The notes below the pieces were generated by a model that was not told where the DNA came from, did no database searches, and was given only the letters and a program-made list of their open reading frames with translations. A stretch of 64,000 bases of DNA, from the NCBI RefSeq assembly GCF_019970065.1, contig NZ_JAHXYH010000001.1, forward strand, positions 248,001 through 312,000, written 5' to 3'. Made by a program: the position numbers and the translations under genes. Origin of the DNA: Chryseobacterium sp. OSA05B. GTDB lineage: Bacteria > Bacteroidota > Bacteroidia > Flavobacteriales > Weeksellaceae. Within the stretch, counting starts at the first letter, position 1; every line of letters begins with the position of its first letter. Shown in pieces: positions 37,434 through 47,778 of this stretch.

Positions 37434-37625
37434 TGATAGGACGTTGTATTCTTTTCTCGGTTTTGATTGATAAAATTAGGATATTTTGATAGATAGGACG
37501 GTGTCCTATCTCGGGTTGAATCGTCAATTTGTGACCGGATGATATTTATAATTAATGATTATGTATATGACTATTTTTCGATAGGACGGTGTCCTATCTG
37601 GGTTAAATCGTCACTTCGTGACTGG
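37434..37625 (+). repeat. Three copies of an intergenic two-hairpin repeat
   Basis: Full copies at 37492-37538 and 37580-37625: hairpin GATAGGAC-GGT-GTCCTATC, then gggtt(a/g)aatcgtca and a second hairpin GTCAC-TTC-GTGAC (complete in the second copy). A decayed copy (gataggacg...ctcggttttg) is at 37434-37470. They fill most of the 313-base gap 37351-37663, which holds no gene. Related copies: 34059-34106 and a fragment acttcgtgaccgg at 40284-40299. Confidence 0.85.
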
Positions 37626-37663
37626 CTGCTTTAATGATAACTTTTAAAAAAAATCGCTATACA

Positions 37664-38584
37664 TTACTTTATCAATTTCATTTCAACCAGTTTCGTTAGC
37701 TTTTGTGCTCCGATATTATTCAGATGATCACCATCATAAAAGTCTGTATTACTAAAATAAGAACTTTGCATAAAATCCATATGAGAACATGTTTCCGGGT
37801 ATTTCTTTAATAAATCATTATATACATTCATGGTACTGGCAAGCTGAATTCGATTACAATTCCGGTAATATTCAAGACTGACAGGAGATGAAAGAAAAAT
37901 AACTTTGACCTGATTTTTTTCTGCAAACCCTACAATCCTGTTCACTGCTTCCTTATTTATTTTAAAATTATGTAAGTATTCTTCTGATTGTATATCAAAA
38001 GTATGTCTCTTGATGGCTTCTTTCGATGTTTTATTGATATCAAGCGGAGAAGGCGATTGGTATGCCGTTCCAAATCCGAGTGGTGTACTTACAATGTTAT
38101 GCTTTTTTTGAATATAATAATCTTCCATTCTTTTCATCTGATCCTTAAACTTTCCGGTAAAAATTTCGGTGTAATTGACCGGATCATATCCTATTCTGAA
38201 GTGATAGTATAAATTGTAGTTTTTTATCCGCCATTTATCATTCGCTGTTTCCAATGTGTAATACATGGAAACATAATCGGCAGGAATAACAATATACTTT
38301 AGCTTTTCCCACTTGTACTTACTGAGGATCATCTGGTCCAAATTAAGTGATTGCGATATATAGGATGCGTTATAGGATTGATGCAATGCATAGTCGGGAT
38401 TAATTCCAAAGTATACATGCGAGTTTCCCAGATATAACACCTCTACCCTGCTGGAATTTTTATCTAAATAATCATTTTTGATACTGTACTCATTGGGGAT
38501 TCCTTCAGCCATATACTCCGTTGCAGCCAAAACAGCCACCACCGGAAACATAAAGTAAAGGATATTTTTTATTAGCTTTTTCAT
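37664..38584 (-). CDS. SGNH-like partner of the MBOAT acyltransferase
   Basis: 306 residues from the ATG at 38584, which overlaps the stop of the MBOAT gene by one base (TAATG). One N-terminal membrane anchor (MKKLIKNILYFMFPVVAVLA), then a periplasmic domain with VLYLGNSHVYFGINP (block I variant of SGNH proteins: Gly-Asn-Ser) and DGDHLNNIGAQKL near the C-terminus (Asp and His of block V). DltD/AlgX-type proteins work after MBOAT enzymes and pass acyl groups to polymers in the periplasm. The missing canonical GDS motif start makes it a divergent member. Target polymer unknown. Confidence 0.78.
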   Translation of the reverse strand: MKKLIKNILYFMFPVVAVLAATEYMAEGIPNEYSIKNDYLDKNSSRVEVLYLGNSHVYFGINPDYALHQSYNASYISQSLNLDQMILSKYKWEKLKYIVIPADYVSMYYTLETANDKWRIKNYNLYYHFRIGYDPVNYTEIFTGKFKDQMKRMEDYYIQKKHNIVSTPLGFGTAYQSPSPLDINKTSKEAIKRHTFDIQSEEYLHNFKINKEAVNRIVGFAEKNQVKVIFLSSPVSLEYYRNCNRIQLASTMNVYNDLLKKYPETCSHMDFMQSSYFSNTDFYDGDHLNNIGAQKLTKLVEMKLIK

Positions 38585-40017
38585 TAAAATTGGAAATAAA
38601 TAAAAATTTGTTCTTCGCCCGAGAAATAAATAATACCACCAATAAGGATGTAATAAAAACCCCATCTCACCCATCGGTTATGGTCTAAATGAATTTTTTC
38701 AATGGCAAAATTGTCTTTCCTTCCGAACCACTCAACCGCCATAAAAAATAAGATGATGGCCACCAGCCACTTTATTTCCTTTTGCGGGTATTTCAGGAGT
38801 GAATAGCTGCAGATTCTCCTGATGTATTTTAAGGCATCCATTACACTGTCCGCTCTGAAGAATATCCATGCGAAAACGGTTAGTCCAAAAGTAAAGCCCA
38901 TCATCAGTACTTCTTTTATACTAGGAAATACCGAATTTTCAGCAACGACGTTTAAATTATTTCTATTGGTTTTGAAGATAATGGCAGGCAAAATAAACAA
39001 AGCATTCAGGAATCCCCAAACGATGAAAGTCCAATTGGCACCATGCCAGAAACCGGAAACAAGGAAAATAATGAATGTATTTCTGATTCTCATCCAATTG
39101 CCACCATTACTTCCTCCTAAAGGAATATAAAGATAATCCCGAAACCATGATGAAAGCGAAATATGCCAACGCCTCCAAAATTCTGCAATATCCCGTGAGA
39201 AATATGGATAATTGAAGTTTTTCAATAAATCAAATCCCAGTAGCCTCGCCGTCCCCAATGCAATATCAGAATATCCCGAAAAGTCACCATAAATCTGAAA
39301 TGCGAAGAGAACAGCCCCCATAGCCAATGTGCTTCCATACAGTCCGTGATGGTTAGCAAAAATTTCATTCACATAAATGGCACACTGATCTGCAATTACA
39401 ATTTTTTTAAACAGCCCCCAAAGTATCTGTCGCAATCCACTTACGGCATTGTCATAGCTAAACTTTCTCGGAACTTTGATCTGAGGTAATAAATGGGTAG
39501 CTCTTTCAATAGGACCAGCTACCAGCAAAGGAAAAAAGCTTACAAATAAACTGTAGTCAACAAAATTACGTTCCGCTTTTATCCTTTTCTTATAAACATC
39601 AATGACATAGGAGAGACCATGAAAAGTATAAAATGAAATTCCCACCGGAAGTATGACATTAAGCAGCCAGATATTGGCTTTGAATCCGAAATTTGACAGA
39701 AAATCGGCAAAGCTTTCGATAAAGAAATTATAATATTTAAAAAAGCCAAGAAATCCTAAATTAATGACAATACTTAAAATCAGCCAGAATTTAGCTTCCT
39801 TTTTATTTTCACTATTTTCAATTTTAATTCCCGAAAAATAATCCAATCCAATGGAAAACATCAGGAGAAACAAAAACCGCCAATCCCAACATGAATAAAA
39901 ATAGCAGCTTGCAATAAGGAGTAACATATTTTGCCATTTCAAACTCTTGTTAGTCATCCAATAGAGGCAGAATATAACAGGGAAAAATACCGCAAATGAA
40001 AGGGAATTAAATAGCAT
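38584..40017 (-). CDS. MBOAT O-acyltransferase, AlgI/DltB type
   Basis: 477 residues with about ten membrane helices. Family marks: the opening MLFNSLSFAVFFPVIFCLYW, FFKYYNFFIESF, VAGPIERATHLLPQ, IYGDFSGYSDIALGTARLLG and the catalytic His in SGFWHGANWTFIVWG. AlgI/DltB proteins carry acetyl or D-alanyl groups across the membrane to be placed on polysaccharides or other envelope polymers. Coupled to the SGNH-like gene downstream; both form an operon behind the TATATTTG promoter at 40040. No polysaccharide genes are adjacent. Confidence 0.93.
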   Translation of the reverse strand: MLFNSLSFAVFFPVIFCLYWMTNKSLKWQNMLLLIASCYFYSCWDWRFLFLLMFSIGLDYFSGIKIENSENKKEAKFWLILSIVINLGFLGFFKYYNFFIESFADFLSNFGFKANIWLLNVILPVGISFYTFHGLSYVIDVYKKRIKAERNFVDYSLFVSFFPLLVAGPIERATHLLPQIKVPRKFSYDNAVSGLRQILWGLFKKIVIADQCAIYVNEIFANHHGLYGSTLAMGAVLFAFQIYGDFSGYSDIALGTARLLGFDLLKNFNYPYFSRDIAEFWRRWHISLSSWFRDYLYIPLGGSNGGNWMRIRNTFIIFLVSGFWHGANWTFIVWGFLNALFILPAIIFKTNRNNLNVVAENSVFPSIKEVLMMGFTFGLTVFAWIFFRADSVMDALKYIRRICSYSLLKYPQKEIKWLVAIILFFMAVEWFGRKDNFAIEKIHLDHNRWVRWGFYYILIGGIIYFSGEEQIFIYFQF

Positions 40018-40039
40018 TTATATCTTCAAATTTATTTCG

Positions 40040-40073
40040 CAAATATAAAAAAGAAAAAATACACATTTATCAA
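40040..40073 (-). promoter_or_regulatory. Promoter of the MBOAT operon
   Basis: Minus strand TATATTTG (40040-40047), a full match of TAnnTTTG, with TTG at 40071-40073 and a spacer of 23 bases, at the long end of the known range. Confidence 0.5.
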
Positions 40074-40411
40074 CAATAACATTAATTTAATTAATAAAAT
40101 ACATAATAATAAAGAATATACTACCAAATAAAAAATCCTACATTAAGCAGGATGTCTATGAATTTATTTAATCACAAATAGCCATTTACATTAATTAAAA
40201 AATATAAATGTTTGTTTTAACTTATAAAATTGATATGAATTATGTGCATGGATTTTGATGTGTTATGTTTTTTTACAAGATAGTACTTCGTGACCGGTGT
40301 TTGCTTATAAAATAAAAAAGAGGTAATGCTTAAAGCAATACCTCTATCTTCTATTTTTAATTTAAATAATTTTCTTTAAAACATTCCCCAGCATCACTCA
40401 TTACTCACGTC
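40074..40411. other. AT-rich gap with a terminator
   Basis: 338 bases without a gene. Holds an AT-rich stretch, a fragment of the two-hairpin repeat (40284-40299) and, at 40313-40345, a hairpin (AGAGGTA...TACCTCT, 40319-40325 and 40339-40345) with A run before it, i.e. a T run on the minus strand, which ends the macroglobulin gene transcript. Confidence 0.65.
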
Positions 40412-43400
40412 TCACGGTTCAATTCTAGCCCTGATTCCCTCATTCCAGTATTTCGCTTCCGGCATATAGTAGAGATACACATTGCTGGCTTTTCCAGTGT
40501 ATTCTCCGGCAAATTCAACTTTCAGATCGAGGTAGATTACTTTTGTTTCTTCTGTATCAAAATGTTCCCAATACAGCACCAGATAATTGTCGAAAATTTC
40601 ATAATAGGAAACCTGCTTTTTATCGATAAGATCTTTAAGCAGCGCATTTTGAAGAGTCAGTCCGGCTGGAATTCCAATTTTAGCAGTGACCATCGGCAGC
40701 GGTCCATTGATCTTATTTTTTACCGTAACCGTCATTCTTTTCGTCTCTCCTATTTTGGCCGCTTCAGATTTCAGTCTGGTTTCCAGGGTCACAGGAATAT
40801 CTTTACTTTCCGGAGCCTGTAAGGTATAATACTGATAATCCAGTTTATAAGGCAATCCTTTTTGAACATTGCCGCCATACTCAACATCTATTTCGTTCTG
40901 TCCGTTTCTGTAAGCTGAACTCAAGCTCATGTTGGGAGCAACTTCTACTTTGTTGATTTTAATTTTTGGTTTTTCGGTTCCGTACAGCTTTTCATTTTTA
41001 GCAAAGAAATCGGACAAAGCTTCCAATGCCAGTGTCGTAGCCTGTGTAGAACCAAAACCATAATATCCGTTATAATTGATCAGTTTATCCGCCGCTTCTG
41101 CGATTTTCAGCTGGTGGATTGCTGTATCTTTCTGAAGGGCCATTATATAAAGTGAAAGTGTTTCTGCATTGGCTGAAATACCGCTTGAACCGGTAAAAGT
41201 AACTGTCGTTTTTTCGTTCTTAGTTTCATATTGCCGGTTCAGTATCGTCATCAGTTCCTGGTAATCCTTAGTCTTTCCAAGATAGGCTGAAGCATTGGCC
41301 ATCAGACTCAACTGGTAAGAATCTTTGGTGGCTAATGCTTTATTCAGTGCATTTTTATAAGGCTCTTCTATTTGATTTTTTAATCCGATCTTAGCCAAAG
41401 CATAGATCACATACATATTTCGCGACCAGGCATAATCGGAGAAAGGGCTTCTCATTTCATAACTTTTTCTTACTTCAAAATTTCCATTCTGATTTTTAGA
41501 TAAAATGAAAGAGGTCAGATTCTGGATCAGCTTAGGATCAATATCTACATATTTCTTAAGATCCCTGAATTCCAGCAAGGCAAAAGCAGAAACTGAAACG
41601 TCAGATTCCGAAGCATTGAAATATCCGAAACCACCGTCCCTGTTTTTGTAGCTCAACATTTTCTGATAGCCTTTTTTCATATTTCTTATCACAAAACTTT
41701 CCGTTTGAGGTGTGATCTTTTTAACCGATTTTAAATAATCGAGAATAAAAATATTGGGATATACTGTAGATGAGAGCTGTTCAAAACATCCATGTGGCTC
41801 ACGTTTCAGCCTTTCCATATCATCAAACAGCTGCAACGCCGTATTTTCATACACATAATACGACGATGAGAAACTTCCGTTGATATACGCAGGAATCTGG
41901 GTCACTCTATTTTCGAAGGTATTACTGATGATGGAATAATGATGCGGAAATCCTTTTTCTTCCACATTAAACGGAAAAATAGCCGCTTCCCTGAAATCTC
42001 CTGATTGTATTGAAAACTGAATATTTGAGCTTACTACATCATCGGCCTGCATCATAACAAACAGCCGTCCCGATTCAAGGGGTTTAAGAGTAATGATACT
42101 GTCAAATTTGATGAGCTTAACCCTGTTCGGAACGATCACATCCATGACCATTTTCCGGGTTTCTGCTGAATTGTTTTTAATGACCACCGGAATCATCATC
42201 TGATCCGTTCTTGTTAGGTACTGCGGAATTTTGGCATCAATGGAAATCAGACTCTGAGCGGAATACACGGTTTCGTCTCTTCCTATCAAACCTTTTCCGG
42301 AGATCCCTTCAGTCATAATTCTGAAAGCGGTATTGGCATCGGAGTTATAAAATTCAACCTTTGCTTTTCCTTTTTTATCGGTTTCCAACACCGGATTCCA
42401 GTAAATCGTTTCCCTGTAGTCAAAACGGTAAGAAGTATTGGTACTCTGATACACCGGATACTGAAAATTTCTGCTGTAAGAATAAGATACAAGACTGTCC
42501 TGAGGAACGGTCATCACTGCATAATACGATTTCGGAGTGATATCAACTTTCAGCTGCGGGCGTGAGTTTTTTACAGAGTTAATAATGATAACCCCATTAA
42601 CCCCAAGACTTCCGTAAATGGATGTGGCGGCAGCATCTTTAAGAACCGTTATGCTATTGATGTCACTTGGATTGATGGCTGTTTTAAAATTTTCTACCGG
42701 CACCCCGTCAACCACATACAACGGCGTTTTGTTTGACACAGAAGCCATTCCTCTGATCAGAATACTACCACTACTTCCCGGCTGCCCACCGGCTCTGTTG
42801 ACCATAACTCCGGAGACTTTTCCTGCTAATAAAGAAGCAACATCCGGATTCTGCAATCCATCTTCCTTTGAAATAATTGTTCCTGATGTTAATCCATTTT
42901 TTTTGATTCCGTAGGCGGTTACTACTACTTCTTCAATTCTATCCGACCTCAGAGTATCACTCTTCATATTTCCCTTACTTCCGGATGACCTTTTTGTACG
43001 GCTTTCTTTAATATATTTTGTTTTTTCCTGCTCCACAATCTTTTTTTCCGGATCTTTTCTGAGCTCTATCTTTCCGGTTTCCTTTACCGCTTCTTTTACA
43101 ATTTCTTCTACATTGACGTTCTTCGGAGAATTATTTGCAAGTGGATTCACAGAAAGCTTATAGGATAGAATTCTGATCTTTACCTGTTGTTTTGGTTGAA
43201 AAGATTTCGCGATCAGCTTATAATAATCATTCCTTTTCAGATCTGAAAAATAAAAGGTACCTTCTTCTGAAGTTATCTGTTTAAGTACTTTTTCTCCCTG
43301 CAACAGATAAACTTCAGCTTTGACGGGTTTTCTGTTTTCATCTTCCACAATTCCATAAATAGGATTTCTTTTTTCAGGAAGGTATTTGTATTTCTGATTT

Positions 43401-44977
43401 TTAATGACTTCAGGAACCATCTCAAAATACCGGTAGCCATTGGTAAGCATGAGAAGATCAAGGCTTTTGGCTGCCTTTTCTTCTTTTTTATCAAAATAGA
43501 ACTGTGGCCTTTCCACTTTTCCTTTCAATTCGGAATCCATCAGAAGCCAGGAAAGAATATTGTTCTGCTTGTCATCTGCGTACGTCCAGAGTTTGTCATC
43601 AACGACGCTCATCGCAAGATTAGCAGGAACGGGAATCCCGTTTTCGTCTGTGGTTTCAATGTCCAGCACTACTTTTTCTCTTGGAAGATACTGTTGTTTT
43701 ACAGGCTTAATTTTCACATTCATCTGCCTGCTTTCATTCGCAAAAACAATGCGCTCGGCAAGAGGAATTTCTCCTTCAAAAACAGTAAACCTGCAAATAC
43801 CTGCCGGAAGTTCTTTTTCAGAAATTTCAAACTGATTTAATCCTTTCTGTAATGAAAACGTTTGATTATAGATCTCTTTTTCACGGAAGCTTCCTTTTAA
43901 AACAATTGCTCTTGCTCCGGTAGATGTGATTTTTACGTAGATCTTTTGGTTTTCTTTATGCATATTCAAAACCACGCCTTCATCTTTAGCCTCCGGAAGC
44001 TGATAAGTCTGGGAAATGTTTTCTGGTTTTATCACTTTGGCGTAATAGGTCTCCCCTCTCTTCGGTGTCCATCGAAAACTTCCCATTCCGAAATTGTAGG
44101 CTGAAGCATCTGCTACTTTTTGTTTGTTTTGATTAAAAATTTCCAGAACGGCATCTACAGGCTTTTCATATTCATCTAAAATTTTAAATGCCACATTCTG
44201 TTCAAGTCCGTTGATCAAAGTTCCTCCTTCCGGCATGAATTTCACATCAAGATAATTCAGAACAATCGGGATATTTCTGGAAATAGACTCTGTAAACCCG
44301 TCAAAATTCACTTTAATATTCAGTAAGGCATCAGATGATTTCAAAGTCTTGGGAAGATTGAATTTCAGCTGCTTTTTACCTTCCTTATCCGTAATCAGTT
44401 TTCCTTCTGAAATGATTTCCCCATTGTGCATTACCGTATAATCCGCTTCATAAAAGGGAATCACCTGGTTGCTCAGACTTCGCATTGAAAAATCTGCCAG
44501 AACCTCATCGCCCGGACCATAACCTTTTTTCGGAAACTCGAGTTTCATCAGAATTCTCGGTGACACGACTTTCTGCAATGTGATTTCTTTTTCAAAGGCA
44601 TTTTTTCCTTCTTCGTTCTGCATCCAGTTCGTAAACGCCCTGATCTTGTAAATTCCGCCTTTCATCTCGTCACTGAAATATAAATAGCCTTCTGCATAGC
44701 CTTTTTCAATTTCGTATTTTGCCTTTTTAATAACACTTCCGCTTGGGTCAATGAGTTCAAAGTTGACGACTCTGCTCTGATCCGCCGGCAGATTATTCTC
44801 AGCTTTTACGACGTAAATTTTAAAGTACATTTCCTCGCCCGGTTTATAAAAAACATGACTGGTCTGTACATACGTTTTTTCTTTTTCGAAATCTCTAAAC
44901 TGATTCTGTGCTTTCAAACCAATAGTTGAAAACAGTAAAACAAAGAATAAAATATAAGTTGTAATCTTGAAATCCAT
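40412..44977 (-). CDS. Alpha-2-macroglobulin with internal TonB-plug domain and thioester
   Basis: 1521 residues, signal peptide (ending LLFSTIGLKAQ). Domains: macroglobulin MG1/MG2 (about 25-130; KTYVQTSHVFYKPGEEMYFK), further MG domains to about 530, a carboxypeptidase-regulatory-like sandwich (545-610), a TonB plug (677-802; RIEEVVVTAYG ... PLYVVDGVPVENF ... AAATSIYGSLGVNGVIIIN), the A2M bait-flanking domain (880-940), a thioester domain with HGCFEQ (Cys1064, Gln1067), and a C-terminal receptor-like sandwich. Macroglobulins trap proteases covalently through the Cys-Gln thioester. The plug in the middle would let it dock to a TonB-dependent barrel. The barrel gene lies three bases upstream. 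Known as a Bacteroidota architecture; its job is not settled. Confidence 0.88.
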   Translation of the reverse strand: MDFKITTYILFFVLLFSTIGLKAQNQFRDFEKEKTYVQTSHVFYKPGEEMYFKIYVVKAENNLPADQSRVVNFELIDPSGSVIKKAKYEIEKGYAEGYLYFSDEMKGGIYKIRAFTNWMQNEEGKNAFEKEITLQKVVSPRILMKLEFPKKGYGPGDEVLADFSMRSLSNQVIPFYEADYTVMHNGEIISEGKLITDKEGKKQLKFNLPKTLKSSDALLNIKVNFDGFTESISRNIPIVLNYLDVKFMPEGGTLINGLEQNVAFKILDEYEKPVDAVLEIFNQNKQKVADASAYNFGMGSFRWTPKRGETYYAKVIKPENISQTYQLPEAKDEGVVLNMHKENQKIYVKITSTGARAIVLKGSFREKEIYNQTFSLQKGLNQFEISEKELPAGICRFTVFEGEIPLAERIVFANESRQMNVKIKPVKQQYLPREKVVLDIETTDENGIPVPANLAMSVVDDKLWTYADDKQNNILSWLLMDSELKGKVERPQFYFDKKEEKAAKSLDLLMLTNGYRYFEMVPEVIKNQKYKYLPEKRNPIYGIVEDENRKPVKAEVYLLQGEKVLKQITSEEGTFYFSDLKRNDYYKLIAKSFQPKQQVKIRILSYKLSVNPLANNSPKNVNVEEIVKEAVKETGKIELRKDPEKKIVEQEKTKYIKESRTKRSSGSKGNMKSDTLRSDRIEEVVVTAYGIKKNGLTSGTIISKEDGLQNPDVASLLAGKVSGVMVNRAGGQPGSSGSILIRGMASVSNKTPLYVVDGVPVENFKTAINPSDINSITVLKDAAATSIYGSLGVNGVIIINSVKNSRPQLKVDITPKSYYAVMTVPQDSLVSYSYSRNFQYPVYQSTNTSYRFDYRETIYWNPVLETDKKGKAKVEFYNSDANTAFRIMTEGISGKGLIGRDETVYSAQSLISIDAKIPQYLTRTDQMMIPVVIKNNSAETRKMVMDVIVPNRVKLIKFDSIITLKPLESGRLFVMMQADDVVSSNIQFSIQSGDFREAAIFPFNVEEKGFPHHYSIISNTFENRVTQIPAYINGSFSSSYYVYENTALQLFDDMERLKREPHGCFEQLSSTVYPNIFILDYLKSVKKITPQTESFVIRNMKKGYQKMLSYKNRDGGFGYFNASESDVSVSAFALLEFRDLKKYVDIDPKLIQNLTSFILSKNQNGNFEVRKSYEMRSPFSDYAWSRNMYVIYALAKIGLKNQIEEPYKNALNKALATKDSYQLSLMANASAYLGKTKDYQELMTILNRQYETKNEKTTVTFTGSSGISANAETLSLYIMALQKDTAIHQLKIAEAADKLINYNGYYGFGSTQATTLALEALSDFFAKNEKLYGTEKPKIKINKVEVAPNMSLSSAYRNGQNEIDVEYGGNVQKGLPYKLDYQYYTLQAPESKDIPVTLETRLKSEAAKIGETKRMTVTVKNKINGPLPMVTAKIGIPAGLTLQNALLKDLIDKKQVSYYEIFDNYLVLYWEHFDTEETKVIYLDLKVEFAGEYTGKASNVYLYYMPEAKYWNEGIRARIEP

Positions 44978-44980
44978 ACC

Positions 44981-47752
44981 TTAAAATTGAAATGAAACCA
45001 TGCATCCAAAAGTTTTGTAAGAAGGGAGATTGAAGAAATCAAGCCCTCTTCCACTGTCCAGATCGTAGAAATTCTGGTTCGGATCCACTCCCTGATTGGC
45101 CTGCCAGAGAAGAATATTATTGACATAAAAAGTAATTCCCAATCCTCTTCTGAACTTTCCAATATCAAATTTTCCTGTCAGGGAAATATTGTTGATCCTT
45201 ATATAATCTGCCTTCTGCACATAATCTTCTGCCACACCCAGATAGCCGTATCTGGTCCATCTGTTTTCGGAAACATTCTGTGCCGGATTATAAAAATCAA
45301 CAGGAATCTGATTAGGATTTCCGCTTGAATCTACTCCCTGAAAGACATAATTTTTGATATTCCTTTCATCACCTGAATTTTGAGAACGGCCATAGTAATC
45401 GAGGACCGCCTGGGTTCCGTTCCACAATTGACCGCCTTTTTTCCATTCCCAGTTGATGTCCAGAGAAAACATTTTATAGTTGATGGTATGATTGAATTTA
45501 ACAACAAAATCAGGGGTAGGATCTGCAATAATTTTTAATCCGGCTGCTTTTTTAGGATATCCAAATTCATCGATGATTAGCTCTCCGTGTGCATTTCTTT
45601 CAAAATAACTTCCCATTACCGCACCAAAAATCTGTCCTGCAGATAAGGTCTTATACACATCATTGAAGCCTGAAATTGCCATATGGTTGTATCCATCATT
45701 GACCCGGTTTACCACATCTTTGTATTTAAAGAAAGAAACTTTATGGCTGGTCGTGAAATCTGTACCCAGATAGATATTATCATACACAAAATTCGCTTCA
45801 TAGCCACTGTAAGTATGGTCTGCCAGATTTTTAAGCTGCAGGAGGTTATTTTCGAAAACCGGGAAAATATCATCTGTCACTTTCCGGTTAAAATATTCGG
45901 CTTCCAAACTTATATGGTAACCAACTTTCACTCTGAAGCCTGCTTTCCCCTCCTTGCTGTTGATATTTGAAAGATTCCGGAACGTCTGAGCTTCTAAAAC
46001 CGGAAAGTACTGATAGGCATTCTGCGCATTCAGCAAAGTCGTAGCATAGGAAGAATAAGATTTTGTGATCTCCGGCTCTGAGCTCATTGCCGTATAGGCA
46101 CCCAAAATTTTAAAATCTACGTTGTGCCAGTCAAAAACATTCTGAAAAGTCAGATAGGCATTGACCTTTGGAAGCCAGTAGGTGTTTTTTGCGGATGTAT
46201 TCGATATGTAGAAAGCATTCCCTATATTAAACCCTGCGCTGATGTCACTGCGGTAGCTGGAGTAATCATATTTATAGTTGAAGATATAATCCTGGGATGT
46301 CCTTTGGTAGGAATGGGCTGTTTTTGTCAGACTGTTGTAAACATCCGATTTTCTGTCATTCAGAATAAAATTCAGACTCAGAACACTTCTTCTGTCGCTT
46401 CCACCGAAAGCATAAGATCCTGAAAGATTGGAACTGTAAAGTTTATTTTCCTGATTGCGCTCACTGTACAGACCGTTTGCAAAGCCATGTGTCGATGGTT
46501 TGTAATAATCGGTATTCAGAAAGCTGTCGTTTTCGTAAGATTGATTGATCGCCACTTTAAAATCGGACCAGTTTCTTTCCAGCCCAAAGCTGAACTGTCT
46601 TCTCCTGTCACGATAGTTGTATTTATTTTCCTGACTCAGCAAAAAGTAAGGATTGTCTGCAGACTGTCCATACCTTCTCTGTAAACCGTTTTCCAAAAGA
46701 ATGTTCTGTACATTTGAAAAGGAATTTGGCGTAAGCACTGCATTTTGATACACTCTGTTGAAAAGTCCGGTTCTGTTGGAATTTATCGCTTTATTTTCAT
46801 CATAATTCAACCCGAAGTTGACTGAAAAATTAAAAATTTTCGAGCTTAGTTTTGTTTTAAATGTATTGAGTATACTGTACTGATCCATAAAATACATCTG
46901 ATCTTTCTGCTGGCCCAAATCTACAGACAGTCTGAGTTTTTCATCATAATAGCCTTTGGTCAGGGAAGTATTCAATCGCAACTGGTTATTGTAGCTGAAA
47001 ACCGTTTTAAAAATATCGTTATTATAGGCTTTTGCCGGAGAAATTCCACTGCCAACAGGGATTAATCTTCCATTCCGATCATATTCATAAGGGTGATGAT
47101 CAAATCCCAATGAAGAAATATCCGGTCCGAAACTGAACATCTCCCCCGTTTCAGGCCCATTCCATTCCAGCTGACCATTTTGGGAACGGCCCTGAACGTA
47201 ACGGTTCTGGGTCCCTGGAACAGAATTCCTGATTTTAACGTCAAAAGAGGTTGTAAAACTTCCGCCAAAACCAAGAAATTGATCCGGTTGTTCTTTTAAG
47301 TGGTAGGTGTTCTCTGTAATCTTTTTGATCTTTCTTACCGCAGAAAAGTTATGAATTGACTTGCCGGTTACGAATTCTTTGGAATTCTCAAGGCTGAACT
47401 CATCTTTCAATTCTTTGGTCACTAAGCTGTCGTAGGCTCTGCTTTCGACATTCCGGACACTTGCTTTCTCAATCCGGCTTTCCAGAATATCTTTAAGATC
47501 ATCAAGTCCATAGGCTACAAGTCTGCTTTTTCCATCGTTCCAAAGCAGGGTATCATTTTCTTTGGCAGCGATAATCGCGAACCCATTTGCATCGGTAAGT
47601 TCATATATTCCACTATTCTTATTATAAACCTTAAGAAAATTCTGAGGCTTATTTTTTTTGTTTAAAAATATTCCTGAATAATAAAGCTGGGAGTTTTGCG
47701 AAAATAAAAAGTTGGCTGCAAGAGGCAGCAGCACCAAATACATTTTCTTCAT
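44981..47752 (-). CDS. SusC-like TonB-dependent barrel without a recognisable plug
   Basis: 923 residues, signal peptide (MKKMYLVLLPLAANFLFS). Residues 25-75 are a short carboxypeptidase-regulatory-like domain. Then a region 110-170 with SIHNFSAVRKIKKITENTYH occupies the plug place, but the plug hallmark (PLYVVDGVP and IRG) is absent. From NRYVQGRSQNGQLEWNGPET on, the protein is a 22-strand-type outer-membrane barrel with many Tyr/Asn-rich strands, ending FQF with a terminal Phe as barrel proteins do. The plug domains sit instead in the two neighbour genes (macroglobulin and VWA fusion). This suggests a barrel closed by a plug in trans. Gap to the macroglobulin gene is three bases. Confidence 0.82.
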   Translation of the reverse strand: MKKMYLVLLPLAANFLFSQNSQLYYSGIFLNKKNKPQNFLKVYNKNSGIYELTDANGFAIIAAKENDTLLWNDGKSRLVAYGLDDLKDILESRIEKASVRNVESRAYDSLVTKELKDEFSLENSKEFVTGKSIHNFSAVRKIKKITENTYHLKEQPDQFLGFGGSFTTSFDVKIRNSVPGTQNRYVQGRSQNGQLEWNGPETGEMFSFGPDISSLGFDHHPYEYDRNGRLIPVGSGISPAKAYNNDIFKTVFSYNNQLRLNTSLTKGYYDEKLRLSVDLGQQKDQMYFMDQYSILNTFKTKLSSKIFNFSVNFGLNYDENKAINSNRTGLFNRVYQNAVLTPNSFSNVQNILLENGLQRRYGQSADNPYFLLSQENKYNYRDRRRQFSFGLERNWSDFKVAINQSYENDSFLNTDYYKPSTHGFANGLYSERNQENKLYSSNLSGSYAFGGSDRRSVLSLNFILNDRKSDVYNSLTKTAHSYQRTSQDYIFNYKYDYSSYRSDISAGFNIGNAFYISNTSAKNTYWLPKVNAYLTFQNVFDWHNVDFKILGAYTAMSSEPEITKSYSSYATTLLNAQNAYQYFPVLEAQTFRNLSNINSKEGKAGFRVKVGYHISLEAEYFNRKVTDDIFPVFENNLLQLKNLADHTYSGYEANFVYDNIYLGTDFTTSHKVSFFKYKDVVNRVNDGYNHMAISGFNDVYKTLSAGQIFGAVMGSYFERNAHGELIIDEFGYPKKAAGLKIIADPTPDFVVKFNHTINYKMFSLDINWEWKKGGQLWNGTQAVLDYYGRSQNSGDERNIKNYVFQGVDSSGNPNQIPVDFYNPAQNVSENRWTRYGYLGVAEDYVQKADYIRINNISLTGKFDIGKFRRGLGITFYVNNILLWQANQGVDPNQNFYDLDSGRGLDFFNLPSYKTFGCMVSFQF

Positions 47753-47778
47753 CGTTATTAATATGTCTAAAAATAGTG

